The position numbers and the translations under genes were made by a program. Below, piece by piece: positions 7,986 through 15,653 of a stretch of 64,000 nt of DNA. The stretch lies in assembly GCA_963928055.1 (NCBI GenBank), contig CAWVDN010000002.1:372001-436000 (forward strand), given 5' to 3'. This DNA comes from Scatomonas sp963928055 (lineage in GTDB: Bacteria > Bacillota > Clostridia > Lachnospirales > Lachnospiraceae). Below the pieces are notes generated by a model. The model was not told the origin of the DNA. It ran no database searches and was given only the letters and a program-made list of their open reading frames with translations. The stretch's first letter is position 1; every line of letters starts with the position of its first letter.

Positions 7986-8477
7986 ATGATCGCGCTGCAG
8001 ATAAAACACCTGAAAGACTTTATGAACAAACTGCTCCTCCAGGATACCTTCGACCGCTTTCTGGTCTCGGAGGCTTCCATCACCACTTTCACTACCTTTT
8101 CCATCGACGGGGAATTCCGCCCGGATTTTTATGAAAACGAGCAGGCGGAAAAACTCCGGGAGGCGGGCAGACGCCAGGTCCTGTGGAAGGAGATCAAGCC
8201 TTTCTGCCTGTCGGTGATCCGCGGGAAAAGGACTCCCCTTTCTTTTAAACTGGTCTTCCAGCTGCCGCCATCGGAGGTGGCTCTCCTGACAGCAAAAAGC
8301 AGTCCGGACCTGAGCGCCGACGATGTCTTCGGTCTCTATCTGAACTGCCAGTACAACGGGGAGGTGCTGACCCTGACCACCGGGTCTTCCCTCCGGCTGT
8401 TTACGATGGATAAATCCCTGGATTACGCCTGGGACCAGATGCTCCTGGAATTTTTAAGGCTCCAGGATCTGGATTAA
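7986..8477 (+). CDS. Conserved protein of unknown function (DUF5721-like)
   Basis: A 163-residue soluble protein starting MIALQIKHLKDFMNKLL, with no signal peptide or membrane helix. It contains a conserved-looking TFDRFLVSEASITTFTTFSIDG segment at residues 20-41. From memory this resembles the DUF5721 group found in Lachnospiraceae; no biochemical role is known to me. It follows corA with a 3-base gap and overlaps the end of the opposite-strand aroK by four bases, so the two transcripts converge here. Confidence 0.75.
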   Translation: MIALQIKHLKDFMNKLLLQDTFDRFLVSEASITTFTTFSIDGEFRPDFYENEQAEKLREAGRRQVLWKEIKPFCLSVIRGKRTPLSFKLVFQLPPSEVALLTAKSSPDLSADDVFGLYLNCQYNGEVLTLTTGSSLRLFTMDKSLDYAWDQMLLEFLRLQDLD

Positions 8478-9010
8478 GCCCTTCCGTCAAAACCGGTCCG
8501 GCGGAGGATCTCTTTACATATTTCCTCTACAGTCCTGCCGTCGGTGTCTACGGTCAGATCCGCCGCAGCCTCATATCTGGGCCTGCGCTGTTCCATCAGT
8601 TCCCGGATCCCTTCCTCCGTTTTTCTTCCCTGCAGCAGCGGGCGGTCGTCATTTCCTGCCACCCGTTCCAATATCGTCTCCGGCCGGGCGGAAAGCAGCA
8701 CGATCTTCCCCGCTTCTTTCATGAGTTTTACGTTTTCTTCCCGCAGGACGGCTCCGCCGCCGCAGGATATCACGAGCCCGTTTTTCCCCTGCAGTTCCTT
8801 CAGCAGCGCGGTCTCCGCCTGACGGAAGTACGCTTCTCCCTGTTCCCGGAAGATCTCCGGGATCTTTTTCTGTTCTCTTTTTTCGATCTCCTGGTCCATC
8901 TCCAGAAGTTCCATTCCATGGCATTTATGAAGGCGGGCAGAGACTGCGCTCTTGCCCGCCCCCATAAAGCCGATCAGAAACAGGCAGCCCTGTGATTCCT
9001 TCCGGCTCAT
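8474..9010 (-). CDS. aroK: Shikimate kinase
   Basis: This enzyme phosphorylates shikimate at the 3-hydroxyl with ATP, in the pathway to chorismate and aromatic amino acids. The 178-residue protein has the Walker A motif GFMGAGKS (about residues 13-20), the shikimate-binding DQEIEKR segment (a variant of the usual D..IE), the CGGGAVLR loop and the DDRPLL lid segment (about residue 117). The ATG at 9010 was chosen by family start; the ribosome binding site is only a purine-rich GAAGAAGAG. It lies 22 bases after htpG in the same direction, so it probably shares the heat-shock-linked transcript. Confidence 0.93.
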   Translation of the reverse strand: MSRKESQGCLFLIGFMGAGKSAVSARLHKCHGMELLEMDQEIEKREQKKIPEIFREQGEAYFRQAETALLKELQGKNGLVISCGGGAVLREENVKLMKEAGKIVLLSARPETILERVAGNDDRPLLQGRKTEEGIRELMEQRRPRYEAAADLTVDTDGRTVEEICKEILRRTGFDGRA

Positions 9011-9032
9011 CTCTTCTTCTCGCTTTCTGTAT

Positions 9033-11090
9033 TTATTTTGCCAGCTCCAGCAGGACCTCGTTGCTCCTGGCAATGAAGGCGGTCATCTCCTCCGGAGACA
9101 GGGGCTTATTGCTGAGCAGGGCCAGATCGTACAGCTGCCGGCAGAACAGCGGAGTCTTGTCTCCTTCCTGGTGTTCATAGATGTATTTTACCAGGGGATG
9201 CTTGGCGTTGAGGATCAGGGTCTGATGTCCGCCGAACATGGAGGCGTCCATGCCTCCCATGCCGTACATCTTCATCATCTCCTCCATCCGGCGGCTCTCC
9301 TCAGACAGAGTGATCATGGAAGACACCTTCTCATTCTTCAGGTTTTCCACCCGGACTTCCATCTTGTCGTCCTCCAGGACTTTCCGGAACAGGGCCTCCA
9401 GAGCTTTTTTCTCTTCTTCCAGATCCGCTCCTTCTTCCTTCAGGTCTTCCGTCAGATCCGCGTCAATGCGCTGGAATTTCACATTGTCCTTTTCTCTCTC
9501 CACATGGGTGATGAAAGCGGAGTCGATATTGTGGCGGAGGATCACCGCGTCCATGTTCTGCTCCCGGAACATGTTGATGTACTGGCTCTGCTGCACCGGA
9601 TCCGTCACGTAGTAGATGGTGGTCCGCTCCTTTTCCTTTTCACCGTCTTCGGTCTTCTCTTCCGGCTTCTCCTGGGTCTTTTCTTCTGCCTTTTCCTCCT
9701 CCGGCTTCTGGTTTTCCTTTACGCAGTCTTCCAGAGTCAGATACTTGTCGTCAATGTTCTTGTACAGAACGTAATCCATCATCTTCTCGGAGAATTTGGC
9801 GTCCTTGATGCAGCCGAACTTAATGAAGGGGCTGATGTCGTCCCAGTATTTCTCGTAATTTTCCCGGTCAGTCTTGCACATGCCGGAAAGCTTGTCCGCC
9901 ACCTTCTTGGAGATATAGTCGGAGATCTTCTTCACAAAACCGTCGTTCTGCAGGGCGCTCCGGGAAACGTTCAGGGGCAGATCCGGGCAGTCGATGACGC
10001 CCTTCAGCAGCATCAGATACTCGGGGATCACCTCTTTGATATTATCGGCGATAAACACCTGGTTGTTGTACAGCTTAATGGTTCCCTCAATGGAATCGTA
10101 CTCGGTGTTGATCCGGGGGAAGTAGAGGATACCCTTCAGGTTAAAGGGATAATCCATGTTCAGGTGGATCCAGAACAGAGGCTCCTTGTAATCCAGGAAC
10201 ACCTTTCTGTAAAACTCTTTATACTCTTCCTCAGTGCACTCGTTGGGGTGTTTTGCCCACAGGGGATGGATATCGTTGACCAGCTCCGGACGTTTCCGGA
10301 TCTTAACTTCATCCCGGGCCGGGGAAACCTCCACCGTCTCTTTCTCCCCTTTGTCGTTTTCCTTCTCTTCCGTTTTGGCGTCGGTGTGGATCCTCTCGAT
10401 GACCTCGTCGTCCTCCCGCAGATCCTTTTCATCGATGATCTCTGTCTCCGGCTCCTCCGCGTGTCTGGACAGGTAGATCTCCACCGGCATGAAGGAGCAG
10501 TACTTCTCCAGCACTTCTCTTACCCGGTAGACATTGGAAAACTCATGGCAGTCCTCATTGAGATACAGGGTGATCTCCGTACCCACCTGGGTCCTGTTCC
10601 CTTCGCCCATATCGTACTCCGTGCTGCCGTCGCACTCCCAGTGCACCGGCTTTGCCCCCTCCTGGAAGGACAGAGTGTCGATGTGGACCTCATCCGCCAC
10701 CATAAAGGCGGAATAAAAGCCCAGGCCGAAATGGCCGATGATCTGATCCTGATCCGTCTTATCCTTATATTTTTCCAGGAACTCCGTCGCTCCGGAGAAG
10801 GCGATCTGGGTAATATACTCTTCCACCTCGTCCCCGGTCATGCCGATGCCGTTATCGATGAATTTCAGGGTCTTCTCCTTGTCGTCCACGATGACGTCGA
10901 TCCTGGCTTTATACCCCTCCGGCAGGGCGTACTCCCCGGCCCCGTCCAGCTTTTTCAGCTTGGTGACGGCGTCGCAGGCGTTGGAGATCAGCTCCCGGAC
11001 AAAGATGTCGTGATCGGAGTACATCCATTTCTTGATGATCGGGAAAATATTGTCGCTGTTAATTGAAAGATTACCATGTTTCATCTCCAT
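9033..11090 (-). CDS. htpG: Molecular chaperone HtpG (bacterial Hsp90)
   Basis: HtpG is the ATP-dependent Hsp90 chaperone of the cytosol. The GHKL ATPase motifs are clear: RELISNACDA (catalytic Glu, about residue 33), DNGIGM (about residue 78) and GHFGLGFYSAFM (about residue 119). The middle domain has the SRSALQ catalytic-loop Arg region. At 685 residues it is about 60 longer than the E. coli protein. The extra length sits in two Lys/Glu-rich stretches at about residues 213-258 (where eukaryotic Hsp90 has its charged linker) and 455-488. A CIRCE operator lies upstream. AAGGAG is 13 bases before the first ATG; a second ATG lies two codons later. Confidence 0.97.
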   Translation of the reverse strand: MEMKHGNLSINSDNIFPIIKKWMYSDHDIFVRELISNACDAVTKLKKLDGAGEYALPEGYKARIDVIVDDKEKTLKFIDNGIGMTGDEVEEYITQIAFSGATEFLEKYKDKTDQDQIIGHFGLGFYSAFMVADEVHIDTLSFQEGAKPVHWECDGSTEYDMGEGNRTQVGTEITLYLNEDCHEFSNVYRVREVLEKYCSFMPVEIYLSRHAEEPETEIIDEKDLREDDEVIERIHTDAKTEEKENDKGEKETVEVSPARDEVKIRKRPELVNDIHPLWAKHPNECTEEEYKEFYRKVFLDYKEPLFWIHLNMDYPFNLKGILYFPRINTEYDSIEGTIKLYNNQVFIADNIKEVIPEYLMLLKGVIDCPDLPLNVSRSALQNDGFVKKISDYISKKVADKLSGMCKTDRENYEKYWDDISPFIKFGCIKDAKFSEKMMDYVLYKNIDDKYLTLEDCVKENQKPEEEKAEEKTQEKPEEKTEDGEKEKERTTIYYVTDPVQQSQYINMFREQNMDAVILRHNIDSAFITHVEREKDNVKFQRIDADLTEDLKEEGADLEEEKKALEALFRKVLEDDKMEVRVENLKNEKVSSMITLSEESRRMEEMMKMYGMGGMDASMFGGHQTLILNAKHPLVKYIYEHQEGDKTPLFCRQLYDLALLSNKPLSPEEMTAFIARSNEVLLELAK

Positions 11091-11128
11091 GATAATGTCA
11101 CACTCCTTTATAAAAATATTCTATTCCT

Positions 11129-11157
11129 ATATTAGTCCCGGCCTCCCCAAAAGTCAA
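11129..11157 (-). promoter_or_regulatory. Promoter of htpG-aroK
   Basis: On the minus strand there is TTGACT, a 17-base spacer and TAATAT. The predicted start is near 11122, about 30 bases before the htpG start codon. Confidence 0.7.
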
Positions 11158-11164
11158 GAAAAAA

Positions 11165-11191
11165 TTAGCACTCATTCAAAATGAGTGCTAA
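11165..11191 (-). promoter_or_regulatory. CIRCE element (HrcA operator), perfect match
   Basis: The sequence TTAGCACTC-N9-GAGTGCTAA matches the CIRCE consensus exactly. HrcA binds CIRCE and represses heat-shock genes. It lies between the stop of the FAD enzyme gene and htpG. It is centred about 56 bases upstream of the predicted htpG start, outside the -35 box, whereas CIRCE normally overlaps or follows the start site. Confidence 0.95.
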
Positions 11192-11199
11192 TAATTCTT

Positions 11200-12603
11200 T
11201 CAGGACAATTTTTTCAGGATACTCCGGGCCACCGACAGGCCGTTGGCGGAAGCCTGCTGCAGCCCCCGGGTGACGGAAGCGCCGTCTCCCACTGCCCGGA
11301 GCCCTTTCACGCTGGTCTCAAAATCTTTATCTACGACGACCTTGTTGGAGTAGAACTTTACTTCCACCCCGTAGAGCAGGGTCTCGTCGCTGGCAATGCC
11401 CGGGGTCACCTTGTCCAGGGCCTCGATCATCTCCGCGATGTCTACCATGATCCGATGGGGGAATACCAGGGACAGGTCCCCGGGCACCGCGTCCTTCAGG
11501 GTGGGGAGCAGATTGTTCCGGCACAGCCTTTCCTCGGTGGTGCGGCGGCCCCGCTTGAAATCTCCGAAGGTCTGGACCATGATCTTCCCGTCGCAGAGCA
11601 TATTGGACAGCTCCGCGATCTTCTTGCCGTACTCGATGGGGGTCTTAAAGGGTTTCGTAAAGTTTTTGGATACCAGCAGGGCGAAATTGGTGTTGCTGGT
11701 TTTATATTCCTTGGATTTATAGGCATGGCCGTTGACCACCGCCAGCCCGTCCTCATAGTACTCCGTAGCCACCTCCCCGGAAGGGTTGGTGCAGAAGGTC
11801 CTTACCTTATCGTCAAAGGTGGGGGTGTGGTACACCAGCTTGGCCTCGTACAGATTCTGATTGAGGAATTCCATGACCTCGTCCCGGACCTCTACCCGGA
11901 CGCCGATATCCACGGTACCCACCTGGGTCTCGATGTCGTGCCCCGTACAGATGTGAGAGAACCAGTCGGCGCCTTCCCGTCCCACGGCGGCCACCACCTC
12001 GTCCGCGTACCAGGTTTCCCCTTTGTCGGTGGTCACGGACTGTACGGCTCCCTCCCGGATATTGATCTCCGTTACCATGGTCATAAACTGCATTTCCACC
12101 CCCTGGTCCTCCAGATGGTGCTGCAGTCTCTCATAGATCTTGTATCCCTCTTCCGTGCCCAGATGCCGGATAGGGCACTCGATGAGCTTCAGATTGGCGG
12201 TAATGGCCTTTCTGCGGATCTCCTGGATCTCTTTTTCTTTATCTACGCCGTAAACTTTCGTATCCGCGCCGAACTTCAGATAAATCTGATCGGATTCCCG
12301 GATCAGTTCCAGGGCCTTGTCATATCCCAGGATCTCCGGCAGATTTCCGCCCACATCCGGGGACAAGGACAGCTTGCCGTCGGAAAAAGCGCCCGCTCCG
12401 GCAAAGCCGGTGGTGATGGAGCAGGGCCTGCAGCCCACGCACACCTTGGTCTTCCGTTTGGGGCACTGGCGGTTTTCAATGGCCCGCCCCTTTTCGATCA
12501 TCAGCACCTTCAGTTCCGGCCGCTGTCTTTTCAGCTCATAGGCGCAGAAGATCCCCGAAGGGCCTGCGCCGATAATGATCACATCATATTTCTTTTCTTT
12601 CAT
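11200..12603 (-). CDS. FAD-dependent dehydrogenase-like protein (COG2509 type)
   Basis: A 467-residue flavoprotein with an N-terminal Rossmann FAD motif (IIGAGPSG, residues 10-17) and a cysteine-containing segment CPKRKTKVCVGCRPC (about residues 47-61) followed by GFAGAGAFSDGK. The C-terminus has the GDGASVTRGLQQASANG flavin-binding end. The pattern fits the uncharacterised COG2509 family of FAD-dependent dehydrogenases; substrate and partner are unknown. The four clustered cysteines could hold a metal or be redox-active, which is inference. It starts six bases after a small acidic protein gene and belongs to the same minus-strand run as the HAD genes. Confidence 0.85.
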   Translation of the reverse strand: MKEKKYDVIIIGAGPSGIFCAYELKRQRPELKVLMIEKGRAIENRQCPKRKTKVCVGCRPCSITTGFAGAGAFSDGKLSLSPDVGGNLPEILGYDKALELIRESDQIYLKFGADTKVYGVDKEKEIQEIRRKAITANLKLIECPIRHLGTEEGYKIYERLQHHLEDQGVEMQFMTMVTEINIREGAVQSVTTDKGETWYADEVVAAVGREGADWFSHICTGHDIETQVGTVDIGVRVEVRDEVMEFLNQNLYEAKLVYHTPTFDDKVRTFCTNPSGEVATEYYEDGLAVVNGHAYKSKEYKTSNTNFALLVSKNFTKPFKTPIEYGKKIAELSNMLCDGKIMVQTFGDFKRGRRTTEERLCRNNLLPTLKDAVPGDLSLVFPHRIMVDIAEMIEALDKVTPGIASDETLLYGVEVKFYSNKVVVDKDFETSVKGLRAVGDGASVTRGLQQASANGLSVARSILKKLS

Positions 12604-12609
12604 CCTTCT

Positions 12610-12873
12610 CTACGCCTCCACGATCAGATACCGCCCGTCGGGCAGGGAGAACACCTCCGCCTCCTCCGCCAGTTCTTCCTCCGAAAGGCCGGACACATCC
12701 ATGCCGCCCTCCTCCAGGTATTCTCTGACCTCCTTCAGGCTCTCCGCCACTACGGCCAGGGAATCTTCCAGAAAGGCCTCCGCCTCCTCGTAGCTTTCCG
12801 CCACCGGCTCGTCAAAGAGCCGGCTCTGCTGTTTCAGAAAGGTATTCACACAAACCTCATTGTATTCGCTCAC
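12610..12873 (-). CDS. Small acidic protein of unknown function
   Basis: An 87-residue, strongly acidic protein (MSEYNEVCVNTFLKQQSRLF at the start, then runs of Glu) with no signal peptide, helix-rich by appearance, ending DGRYLIVEA. Similar short proteins occur in Lachnospiraceae, some annotated as glyoxalase, but I see no glyoxalase metal-binding motif and do not support that name. Its start overlaps the upstream HAD gene by 17 bases, so the reading frame is very probably real. Confidence 0.7.
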   Translation of the reverse strand: MSEYNEVCVNTFLKQQSRLFDEPVAESYEEAEAFLEDSLAVVAESLKEVREYLEEGGMDVSGLSEEELAEEAEVFSLPDGRYLIVEA

Positions 12874-13678
12874 TGTAAAAATCCTCCTTCTGCATCCGGG
12901 AGATCAGCCGCTCCAGGGCATGCTCCACCGTGTCTGTCAGGGACCCGGCAGCCGCCTTCACCTCCGGTTTGGCCGTCTCCATGGCCACCGGATGCCCCAC
13001 CAGCTCCAGCATCTCCAGGTCGTTGTAATTGTCCCCGAAGGCCATGCACTCCTCCGGCTTTACATCCAGATATTCCATGACTTTTTTCATGGCCAGGCCC
13101 TTGTGGACACCCTTGGGCATCATGTCCAGCCATTCATTCCCCGAAGTGACCACCGTCACTTTGTCCCCGAATTTTTCTTTCCAGAAGGAAGCGCTTTTAT
13201 CGATCCCCGTCTTCTCATAGACGGAGATCTTCATGTACTCCTCCTGAACCTGAAAGATATCCGGCACCAGGGTCACATTGTTGCGGACCACATCCCGCAT
13301 ATGATAGTAGTAGCTCATCTCCTTTGGCTGCAGATAGCTGGTATTGGCTCCGGACAGCAGGATCTCGCTGCCTTCCCGTTCCCAGATCGTCCGCAGGATC
13401 TCCTGGCCCAGTTCCCGCTCCATGGTCTCCCGGTGGATCCGTTCTCCCTGAAAGAAGCTGAGGCAGCCGTTTTCGCAGATATAACCGATCTCTGTCCGCA
13501 CCTGAGAAAACAGCCGCTGGAGATTGGGATACTGCCGGCCGCTGGCGGCGATAAAATACACCCCCTTCATGGTCAGGTCATGGATCAGCCGGCAGGTCTC
13601 CGGCCGCAGGCTCTGGGCCCCGTTCAGCAGCAGCGTGCCGTCCAGATCACTGGCAATGAGGCGGATTCTGTTCTTCAT
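12857..13678 (-). CDS. HAD-IIB hydrolase (Cof-type sugar-phosphate phosphatase)
   Basis: A 273-residue cytosolic phosphatase of the Cof subfamily. Motif I is DLDGTLL (about residues 11-17), motif II lies in FIAASGR (about residue 42), and motifs III and IV are in GLAMKKVMEYL and AFGDNYNDLEML (about residue 215). A C2-type cap occupies the middle. Members dephosphorylate flavin, pyridoxal or sugar phosphates; the substrate cannot be told here. It overlaps both neighbours by a few bases in an operon of two HAD genes. Confidence 0.9.
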   Translation of the reverse strand: MKNRIRLIASDLDGTLLLNGAQSLRPETCRLIHDLTMKGVYFIAASGRQYPNLQRLFSQVRTEIGYICENGCLSFFQGERIHRETMERELGQEILRTIWEREGSEILLSGANTSYLQPKEMSYYYHMRDVVRNNVTLVPDIFQVQEEYMKISVYEKTGIDKSASFWKEKFGDKVTVVTSGNEWLDMMPKGVHKGLAMKKVMEYLDVKPEECMAFGDNYNDLEMLELVGHPVAMETAKPEVKAAAGSLTDTVEHALERLISRMQKEDFYSERIQ

Positions 13679-14340
13679 ACGTTTTTCTCCTTAAAGACCT
13701 CCAGGATCTCCGGGGGCGCGTCGATGATGCGGTCCGCATGGTACGCCTCCAGTTCGCTCCTGGGCCGGAACCCCCAGGCGACCCCCACGGTATAAAGGCC
13801 GGCCCGGTGTCCCGTTTCCATGTCCGTATTGGTATCTCCGAAATACAGGCATTCCTCCGGCTGTACCGACAGCTTCTCCAGGATCCGGAAGACCCCTGTG
13901 GGATCCGGCTTCCGGGGGATCTCCGCCGTCTGCCCCTGGATCAGGTCAAAAAATCCCTGGCCGAAAACCGCCTCCACCACCTGCACGGCCGCCGGGTGGG
14001 GCTTGTTGGAAAATACGGCTCTTTTTACCCCCAGTTCTCCCAGCCGCCGGATCACCCGGCAGATATGGGGATAGGGTTTTACATGGTAAAGGGGATCCTC
14101 CCCGAACCATTTCCGGCAGAGCGGGATCCCCTCCCGCAGATGTTTCCCCTCCGTATCGCCCGCCGCTGCCAGCGCCCGTTTCAGGGCCATGTCGATGCCG
14201 TCTCCCGCGTAAAAATTATATTCCTCCACCGGCCTGGGATCGTAGCCGAAAGATTCCAGCGTTCGGTTGACGCCCCGGGCAATGGATTCCACGGTATCCG
14301 TCAGGGTACCGTCAAGATCAAAAATACAGGCTTTTATCAT
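13675..14340 (-). CDS. HAD-IA hydrolase (phosphoglycolate phosphatase-like)
   Basis: A 221-residue HAD phosphatase with motif I CIFDLDGTLTDT (about residues 4-15), motif II VFSNKPH (about residue 109), the motif III lysine in IPRKPDP and motif IV YFGDTNTDM (about residue 167). This arrangement is typical of Gph/PpaX-like enzymes that clear phosphoglycolate or pyrophosphate. The ATG at 14340 is preferred because GGGAG lies 8 bases upstream; an ATG six codons earlier lacks such a site. It overlaps the downstream HAD gene by four bases. Confidence 0.88.
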   Translation of the reverse strand: MIKACIFDLDGTLTDTVESIARGVNRTLESFGYDPRPVEEYNFYAGDGIDMALKRALAAAGDTEGKHLREGIPLCRKWFGEDPLYHVKPYPHICRVIRRLGELGVKRAVFSNKPHPAAVQVVEAVFGQGFFDLIQGQTAEIPRKPDPTGVFRILEKLSVQPEECLYFGDTNTDMETGHRAGLYTVGVAWGFRPRSELEAYHADRIIDAPPEILEVFKEKNV

Positions 14341-14458
14341 ACGCAACGCTCCCTTCACTGCCCTTCCAGTATAGCCTCTGTCCCCAGGTTGCGCAAGTCT
14401 TATATCTGTGATAACCTAAAAGGTAGTTCAGAATCCCACACATCAGGAGGAAGCTCTC

Positions 14459-15274
14459 ATGGAAAATACGAAAATCTTTTTCACGGATCTGGATGATACC
14501 CTGCTGGACAGCAGAAAGCAGGTGTCTCCGGAAGATCAGGCGGCCATGCACAGGGCTCTGGACGCCGGCCACAAGATCGTGATCAATACCGGCCGCCCCC
14601 TGCCCGCCGCCCTGCCCACCATCCGCCGCACAGGCCTGGAGCGCCCCGGCTGTTACGCCATCACCTACAACGGCGGCCTGATCTATGACTGCGGCAGCGG
14701 CGAAACCCTGTTCAAAAAACCCCTGGCCATGGAATACGTCCGCCACATTTTTGAGGCGGCCGGCCGGGCCGGCCTGTACGCCCACACCTACGACGACCGG
14801 AACCTCATCTGTCCCCGATGCACGGAGGAGACCCGGCGCTACAGCGCTAACACGGAGATCACCTGGCGGGAAGATCCGGATTTTCTTGAGCATCTGAAAG
14901 AGCCGCCGGTGAAGGTGATCGTCATTGATTATGAAGACCATCAGCGTCTGGAAAAATTCCGGGAGGAGCTGGCTCCCTGGGCAAAGGGGCGGCTCACCGT
15001 AACCTTCTCCAACGCCTGGTATCTGGAGCATATGGCCGACGGCATCTCCAAGGGCGGAGCCATGCGGTTTCTCTGCGAGCATCTGGGCATCCCCCTCTCT
15101 CAGACCGTAGCTGCCGGAGACGCGGAAAATGATATCCCCATGCTGCGGACTGCCGGCATCGGAGCCGCCGTGGCCAATGCCGCGCCGGAAGCCAAAGCCG
15201 CCGCCGACTACGTAGCCGCCCGGGACTGCGATCACAGCGCTGTGGCGGAGATCCTGGAGCGATTCTTTTTCTGA
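14459..15274 (+). CDS. HAD-IIB hydrolase (Cof-type)
   Basis: A 271-residue Cof-like phosphatase on the opposite strand to the previous two HAD genes. Motif I is FFTDLDDTLLDS (about residues 7-18), motif II is INTGRPL (about residue 41), and motif IV is AAGDAENDIPML (about residue 218). AGGAGG lies 7 bases before the ATG. It is divergent from the HAD-IA gene, with about 120 bases between them. The substrate is unknown. Confidence 0.9.
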   Translation: MENTKIFFTDLDDTLLDSRKQVSPEDQAAMHRALDAGHKIVINTGRPLPAALPTIRRTGLERPGCYAITYNGGLIYDCGSGETLFKKPLAMEYVRHIFEAAGRAGLYAHTYDDRNLICPRCTEETRRYSANTEITWREDPDFLEHLKEPPVKVIVIDYEDHQRLEKFREELAPWAKGRLTVTFSNAWYLEHMADGISKGGAMRFLCEHLGIPLSQTVAAGDAENDIPMLRTAGIGAAVANAAPEAKAAADYVAARDCDHSAVAEILERFFF

Positions 15275-15420
15275 CAGGCCTGTGCCCGGCGGAGGCCCTG
15301 CCGTAACAGAAATTTAACATAAACCCCAGGGTTTCCTCTTCCTTTTTTTACAAAAAAGAGTATAATCGTTCCATGGGAGATATCCCCGGATCTAAGGAAA
15401 GGAAGAAGGGACAGAACATT

Positions 15421-15621
15421 ATGGGAAAGACCCTGGAAAAGGTTGTCTTCGCACTGGCCTGTGCCGCCGCCGCGGCCGGCGCTCTGTATCTGTACTCCAG
15501 AAACCGTTTTTCCAAGAAAAAGCTGGAGGAAGATTTCCGGGATTTCACGGATGAATTTGAAGACAGACCGTATGAGCGGAATTATACGGATCTTCCGTAT
15601 ACCGCCGCCGAAAAGGCATAA
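15421..15621 (+). CDS. Small single-pass membrane protein
   Basis: A 66-residue protein with one alanine-rich membrane helix near residues 7-22 and a charged C-terminal tail (YSRNRFSKKKLEEDFRDF, later rich in Asp, Glu and Tyr). It looks like one of the short YtxH-like envelope proteins, but no family is certain. A TATAAT at 15361 suggests transcription begins near 15373. The in-frame ATG at 15373 would then be leaderless, so the ATG at 15421 is preferred although its ribosome binding site is only moderate. Confidence 0.6.
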   Translation: MGKTLEKVVFALACAAAAAGALYLYSRNRFSKKKLEEDFRDFTDEFEDRPYERNYTDLPYTAAEKA

Positions 15622-15625
15622 GCAA

Positions 15626-15648
15626 AGGGAGAGCAGCTGCTCTCCCTC
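15626..15648 (+). terminator. Hairpin after the small membrane protein gene
   Basis: GGGAGAGCA and TGCTCTCCC form a near-perfect stem, followed by TCTTCTG. The T-run is weak, so termination is only probable. Confidence 0.5.
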
Positions 15649-15653
15649 TTCTG

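Noticed and set aside
8952..11066. A 704-codon open frame on the plus strand opposite htpG
   Set aside because: It mirrors htpG codon by codon, has no ribosome binding site or family motif, and arises from the G+C-rich third codon positions.
12610..12873. Annotation of the small acidic protein as a glyoxalase
   Set aside because: It is too short and lacks the His/Glu metal-binding pattern of glyoxalase I proteins.
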